Below are positions 22,175 to 25,064 of a stretch of DNA of 25,064 nucleotides, piece by piece. The stretch is from Geminicoccaceae bacterium (GTDB taxonomy: Bacteria > Pseudomonadota > Alphaproteobacteria > Geminicoccales > Geminicoccaceae). Made by a program: the position numbers and the translations under genes. The notes under the pieces are model-generated. The model saw nothing but the letters and a program-made list of their open reading frames with translations. It made no database searches and had not been told where the DNA came from. Every line of letters begins with the position of its first letter. Within the stretch, counting starts at the first letter, position 1. Location of the stretch: NCBI GenBank assembly GCA_030824835.1, contig JAPJRA010000004.1:1-25064 (forward strand), in the 5' to 3' direction.

Positions 22175-23167
22175 CTACGCCGCCCTCACCCGCTCGGCCC
22201 TGGGCGTCTTGCCGAACATCTGCCGGTAGCAGGTGGTGAAGTGGGACGCCGAGACGAAGCCGGTGGCGCAGGCCACGCTCATGATCGGCATATCGGTCTG
22301 GAACAGGAGATGACGGGCCCGCTCCAGGCGGGTCTCCAGATAGTACTGGGCCGGGGTGCGCCCGAGATGGCGCCGGAACAGCCGCTCCAGCTGGCGCCGG
22401 GATAGGCCCACATGCTGGGCCAGCACTTCCTGGCTCAGCGTCTCCTCGATCCGGCTCTCCATGATCTCGACGGCGCGGATCAGCTTCGGGTGATGCACCC
22501 CCAGGCGCACCCGCAGCGGCATCCGCTGGCGGTCGTGTGGGCCGCGGATGCGGTCGACGATGCACTGCTCGGAGACCTTGGTCGCCAGATCGTCGCCGTG
22601 TGTCAGCGCAATCCGGTTCAGCATCAGGTCGAGCGCGGCGGTGCCACCCGAGCAGGTGAAGCGGTTGCCGTCGATCTCGTACAGGTCGGAGCTGACCTGG
22701 ATCTCCGGAAAGGCCTCGACGAAGCCCGGCAGGTTCTCCCAGTGGATCGTGCAGCGGTGTCCGTCGAGCAGGCCGGCCCGGGCCAGCACGTGGGCGCCGG
22801 TGCAGATCGCCCCCAGCTGGGCGCCGCGCCGGTCCCACCGCCGCAGCCAGCCGAACACGTCCCGGTCCTGGTAATGTTCCGAGCCTAGCCCGCCGCAGAG
22901 CACGATTGCGGGCGGCAGCCGACCCGCGGCTGGCTCCTGGCTCGCGATCCCTGCATCGGCCTGCAGCACCACGCCGCTGCTGGCCGCCACCGGGCTGCCG
23001 TCGCGCGATACCAGGGTCCAGTGGTAAAGCGGTTTGCCGGCCAGGCGATTGGCGATTCGCAAGGGCTCGATGGCGCTGGTGAAGGCGATGAGCGAGAAAT
23101 CGGGGATGAGCAGGAACAGGATGGTTTCGGTCGCGACGTTGACGGAGGGCGCGGGGCGATCGCTCAT
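22175..23167 (-). CDS. GlxA/GbdR-type AraC-family regulator with DJ-1/PfpI domain
   Basis: This 330-residue transcription regulator has an N-terminal class-I glutamine-amidotransferase-like domain (about 15-195, with FLLIPDFSLIAFTSAIEPLR and the elbow ICTGAHVLARAGLL). A C-terminal AraC double helix-turn-helix follows (about 225-325, with LSRRQLERLFRRHLGRTPAQYYLETRLERARHLL and GFVSASHFTTCYRQMFG). The family includes GbdR and SouR, which activate glycine-betaine, dimethylglycine and sarcosine catabolism. It is divergent from soxBDA, so control of that operon is a strong inference. The ATG at 23167 is preferred over an in-frame GTG at 23179; neither has a strong ribosome site. The ligand may be sarcosine, dimethylglycine or a related compound. 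Confidence 0.93.
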   Translation of the reverse strand: MSDRPAPSVNVATETILFLLIPDFSLIAFTSAIEPLRIANRLAGKPLYHWTLVSRDGSPVAASSGVVLQADAGIASQEPAAGRLPPAIVLCGGLGSEHYQDRDVFGWLRRWDRRGAQLGAICTGAHVLARAGLLDGHRCTIHWENLPGFVEAFPEIQVSSDLYEIDGNRFTCSGGTAALDLMLNRIALTHGDDLATKVSEQCIVDRIRGPHDRQRMPLRVRLGVHHPKLIRAVEIMESRIEETLSQEVLAQHVGLSRRQLERLFRRHLGRTPAQYYLETRLERARHLLFQTDMPIMSVACATGFVSASHFTTCYRQMFGKTPRAERVRAA

Positions 23168-23388
23168 GATCTTGACCACAGGGCTGCGCGCGGTCGGTCA
23201 ATCTTGCCTATCCGCGACATCGCGAGTCTAGCACAGTGTCCTCGCGCTTCGCATCGGCGATACTTGCCGGGCACGGCCGCGTGACCGATTCGGCGCCGGC
23301 GGCGTCGCCTGCGCACAAGCGACACCGGGCGACACCGCTATCCCCCTTGTTGACGGCCATCGGGCCGACCTGAGGCGAAGTGGCAGGC
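23168..23388. promoter_or_regulatory. divergent regulatory region, AraC-family regulator / soxBDA
   Basis: This 221-bp region must contain the sox promoter and its activator sites. The clearest element is a tandem direct repeat of GCGACACCG (23319-23327 and 23329-23337), listed separately. CGCGACATCGCG lies at 23213-23224. On the minus strand TAGACT (23226-23231) is a weak -10 candidate for the regulator gene. No good -35 accompanies it. Confidence 0.4.
23319..23337 (+). repeat. tandem direct repeat, candidate AraC-family activator site
   Basis: GCGACACCG occurs twice with a 10-bp period, one helical turn, 52 bp upstream of the soxB start. AraC-family activators often bind direct repeats just upstream of -35, so this is a candidate site for the adjacent regulator. 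The short length and high GC make chance possible. Confidence 0.35.
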
Positions 23389-24636
23389 ATGCAGCGCTAT
23401 TCGATCTTCTCGTTGGCTCGCAATGCGCTGAGCGGGCACCGTCGCTGGCAGGCGGCTTGGCGCAGCCCCGAGCCGAAGCCGGCCTACGACGTCGTCATCG
23501 TCGGCGCCGGCGGCCATGGCCTCGCCACGGCCTACTATCTGGCCAGCCAACACGGCATCACCAACGTCGCCGTGCTGGAGCGCGGCTGGCTGGGTGGCGG
23601 CAACACCGGGCGCAACACCACGATCTGCCGCTCGAACTATCTCTACGACCAGAGCGCGGCCTTCTACGACCATGCGCTGAAGCTCTGGGAAGGGCTGAGC
23701 CAGGAGCTGAACTACAACGTCATGTTCAGCCCGCGCGGCGTCATGATGCTCGCCCACAATATCCACGACGTTCAGTCGGCGCAGCGGCACATCCACGCCA
23801 ATCGCCTCAACGGCGTCGACAATGAATGGCTGACGCCGGCGCAGGCCAAGGCGTTCTGCCCACCGCTCAACATCGAGAACCTGCGCTACCCGGTGCTGGG
23901 CGCTGCGCTGCAGCGGCGCGGAGGCACTGCCCGGCATGATGCGGTGGCCTGGGGCTTCGCCCGTGGCGCCGACGCCCGTGGCGTCGACATCATCCAGAAC
24001 TGCGAGGTCACCGGCATCCGCCGCGAGGGCGACCGCGTCGTTGGCGTCGAGACGGGCAAGGGATTCATCAAGGCCGGAAAGGTGGCGGTGGTCGCGGCCG
24101 GCCACACCAGCGTCGTGATGGCGATGGCCGGCCTGCGCATGCCGTTGGAGAGCACGGTGCTGCAGGCGCTGGTCTCCGAGCCGGTCAAGCCGGTGTTCCC
24201 GTGCGTCGTGATGTCGAACACGATCCACGCCTACATCAGCCAGTCCGACAAGGGCGAGCTCGTGATCGGTGCCGGCTCCGACCAGTACAACTCCTACAGC
24301 CAGCGCGGCAGCTTCCAGATCGTCGAGCACACGCTGGAGGCCATCTGCGAGCTGTTCCCGCAATTCTCGCGCATGCGCATGCTGCGCCACTGGGGCGGCA
24401 TCGTCGACGTCACCAACGATCGCTCGCCGATCGTCGGCAAGACGCCGCTGCAGAATCTCTACGTCAATTGCGGCTGGGGCACCGGCGGCTTCAAGGCGAC
24501 TCCGGGCTCGGGCCACGTGTTCGCCTGGACCGTCGCCAAGGACGAGCCGCACCCCATCAACGCGCCGTTCGGGCTGGACCGCTACCGCACCGGTCGCCTG
24601 GTCGACGAGGCCGCCGCCGCCGCGGTCGCCCACTGA
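23389..24636 (+). CDS. soxB: sarcosine oxidase beta subunit
   Basis: This is the beta subunit of heterotetrameric sarcosine oxidase. It oxidatively demethylates sarcosine to glycine, passing the one-carbon unit to tetrahydrofolate and electrons to oxygen. The 415-residue product has the FAD dinucleotide fold [18 protein letters not shown] (about 35-52) with an acidic end [15 protein letters not shown]. The covalent-FMN histidine H183 sits in [13 protein letters not shown]. The catalytic/anion-site C-terminal region has [16 protein letters not shown] and [15 protein letters not shown]. The ATG at 23389 is preferred; an in-frame GTG at 23380 is possible. It heads soxB-soxD-soxA, divergent from its likely regulator. 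Confidence 0.96.
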   Translation: MQRYSIFSLARNALSGHRRWQAAWRSPEPKPAYDVVIVGAGGHGLATAYYLASQHGITNVAVLERGWLGGGNTGRNTTICRSNYLYDQSAAFYDHALKLWEGLSQELNYNVMFSPRGVMMLAHNIHDVQSAQRHIHANRLNGVDNEWLTPAQAKAFCPPLNIENLRYPVLGAALQRRGGTARHDAVAWGFARGADARGVDIIQNCEVTGIRREGDRVVGVETGKGFIKAGKVAVVAAGHTSVVMAMAGLRMPLESTVLQALVSEPVKPVFPCVVMSNTIHAYISQSDKGELVIGAGSDQYNSYSQRGSFQIVEHTLEAICELFPQFSRMRMLRHWGGIVDVTNDRSPIVGKTPLQNLYVNCGWGTGGFKATPGSGHVFAWTVAKDEPHPINAPFGLDRYRTGRLVDEAAAAAVAH

Positions 24637-24648
24637 GGACCTTCGCAC

Positions 24649-24930
24649 ATGCTGCTGGTTCCCTGCCCCTATTGCGGCCCGCGCCCCGAGATCGAGTTCC
24701 ACTGTGGCGGCGAGGCCCATATCCGGCGCCCCGACCCGGCGACCGCCACCGATCAGGAGTGGACCGAGTATCTGTATTACCGCACGAACCCGAAGGGTCG
24801 GCACCATGAGCGCTGGTGCCATGCGCAGGGCTGCGGCCGCTGGTTCAACGCGATACGCGATACCGTCACCGACAGGTTCGAGCTTAGCTACCGCATGGGC
24901 GAGGCGGCACCGGGAACCGGCACCCCATGA
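24649..24930 (+). CDS. soxD: sarcosine oxidase delta subunit
   Basis: This small 93-residue subunit of heterotetrameric sarcosine oxidase binds one structural zinc. The ligands are visible as C6 and C9 (CPYC) plus H58 and C62 (CHAQGC), matching the Cys/Cys/His/Cys set known for the family. The conserved GRHHERWCHAQGCGRWFNAIRDT is intact around them. It follows soxB by 12 bp, and its TGA overlaps the ATG of soxA by 4 bp (ATGA at 24927-24930), so translation is coupled. Confidence 0.96.
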   Translation: MLLVPCPYCGPRPEIEFHCGGEAHIRRPDPATATDQEWTEYLYYRTNPKGRHHERWCHAQGCGRWFNAIRDTVTDRFELSYRMGEAAPGTGTP

Positions 24931-25064
24931 GCGCTCAGACCTACAGGATGCCGGCCGGCGGCCGCATCGACCGCTCGGCGCCGCTGCGCTTCACTTTCGA
25001 CGGCCGCTCCTACACGGGCTTCGCCGGCGACACGCTGGCATCGGCGCTGCTCGCCAATGGCGTC
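24927..25064 (+). CDS. soxA: sarcosine oxidase alpha subunit, N-terminal 46 residues (cut by window edge)
   Basis: Only the first 46 codons lie in the window. They read MSAQTYRMPAGGRIDRSAPL, then FTFDGRSYTGFAGDTLASALLANGV. This is the ferredoxin-like [2Fe-2S]-fold start typical of SoxA, which continues with NAD-binding and aminomethyltransferase-like domains. The ATG overlaps the soxD stop. The normal gene order predicts soxG downstream of soxA, outside the window. Confidence 0.92.
   Translation, partial: MSAQTYRMPAGGRIDRSAPLRFTFDGRSYTGFAGDTLASALLANGV

Noticed and set aside
23338..24822. 494-codon minus-strand frame opposite soxB and soxD
   Set aside because: It reads as Val/Gly/Asp/Arg-rich low-complexity protein; soxB and soxD are unambiguous on the plus strand.
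1..25064. CRISPR array, insertion sequence or toxin-antitoxin pair
   Set aside because: No regularly spaced repeats, transposase motifs, terminal inverted repeats or small paired toxin/antitoxin genes were seen.

Overview
The window is a GC-rich (by eye about two-thirds G+C), densely packed chromosomal segment. It most likely comes from an alphaproteobacterium of the Rhodospirillales/Geminicoccales type. The strongest support is the order hemC-hemD-Mic60 homologue-hemY, with tsaD divergent from hemC. Other support is a soxBDA sarcosine oxidase operon, frequent GTG/TTG starts and many 4-bp start/stop overlaps. No phage genes, transposases, CRISPR arrays or rRNA were found. There is one tRNA gene, tRNA-Thr(CGU).

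Layout. (1) 1-1756, minus: an RND efflux pair, a lipoprotein adaptor followed by a permease cut by the window edge. (2) 2048-4097, plus: three genes chained by overlapping start/stop codons (four-EF-hand secreted protein, glycine-zipper lipoprotein, AI-2E/PerM-family permease), facing a YqhA-family membrane protein. (3) 4955-12831: a transport and amide/peptide hydrolysis block, with SLC13-type permease, glutaminase and second SLC13-type permease on plus, a convergent AbgT-family transporter, and a divergent M20 dipeptidase. (4) 12903-14873: an ABC-exporter-like membrane domain with no ATPase domain, convergent with a patatin-like phospholipase. (5) 14989-16227, minus: a D-threonine aldolase/D-serine dehydratase-like PLP enzyme and the tRNA. 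(6) 16288-21073, minus: hemC-hemD-Mic60-hemY, closed by a strong hairpin terminator. (7) 21127-22173, plus: tsaD. (8) 22175-25064: a GlxA/GbdR-type AraC regulator divergent from soxB-soxD-soxA, the last cut by the window edge.

How the genes work together. Block 6 makes uroporphyrinogen III (HemC, HemD) and carries the two membrane proteins that accompany these genes in alphaproteobacteria. Block 8 demethylates sarcosine, the last steps of glycine betaine catabolism, under a regulator of the family known to sense such compounds. Block 3 looks like uptake and cleavage of glutamine, dipeptides or acyl-glutamates feeding glutamate; this is inferred from families and proximity only.

I did not find an unmistakable new system. 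The points most worth a second look are the ATPase-less ABC membrane protein, the SLC13-glutaminase-SLC13 arrangement, the EF-hand/glycine-zipper/AI-2E operon, and convergent gene pairs whose stop codons are 0, 1 and 9 bp apart.
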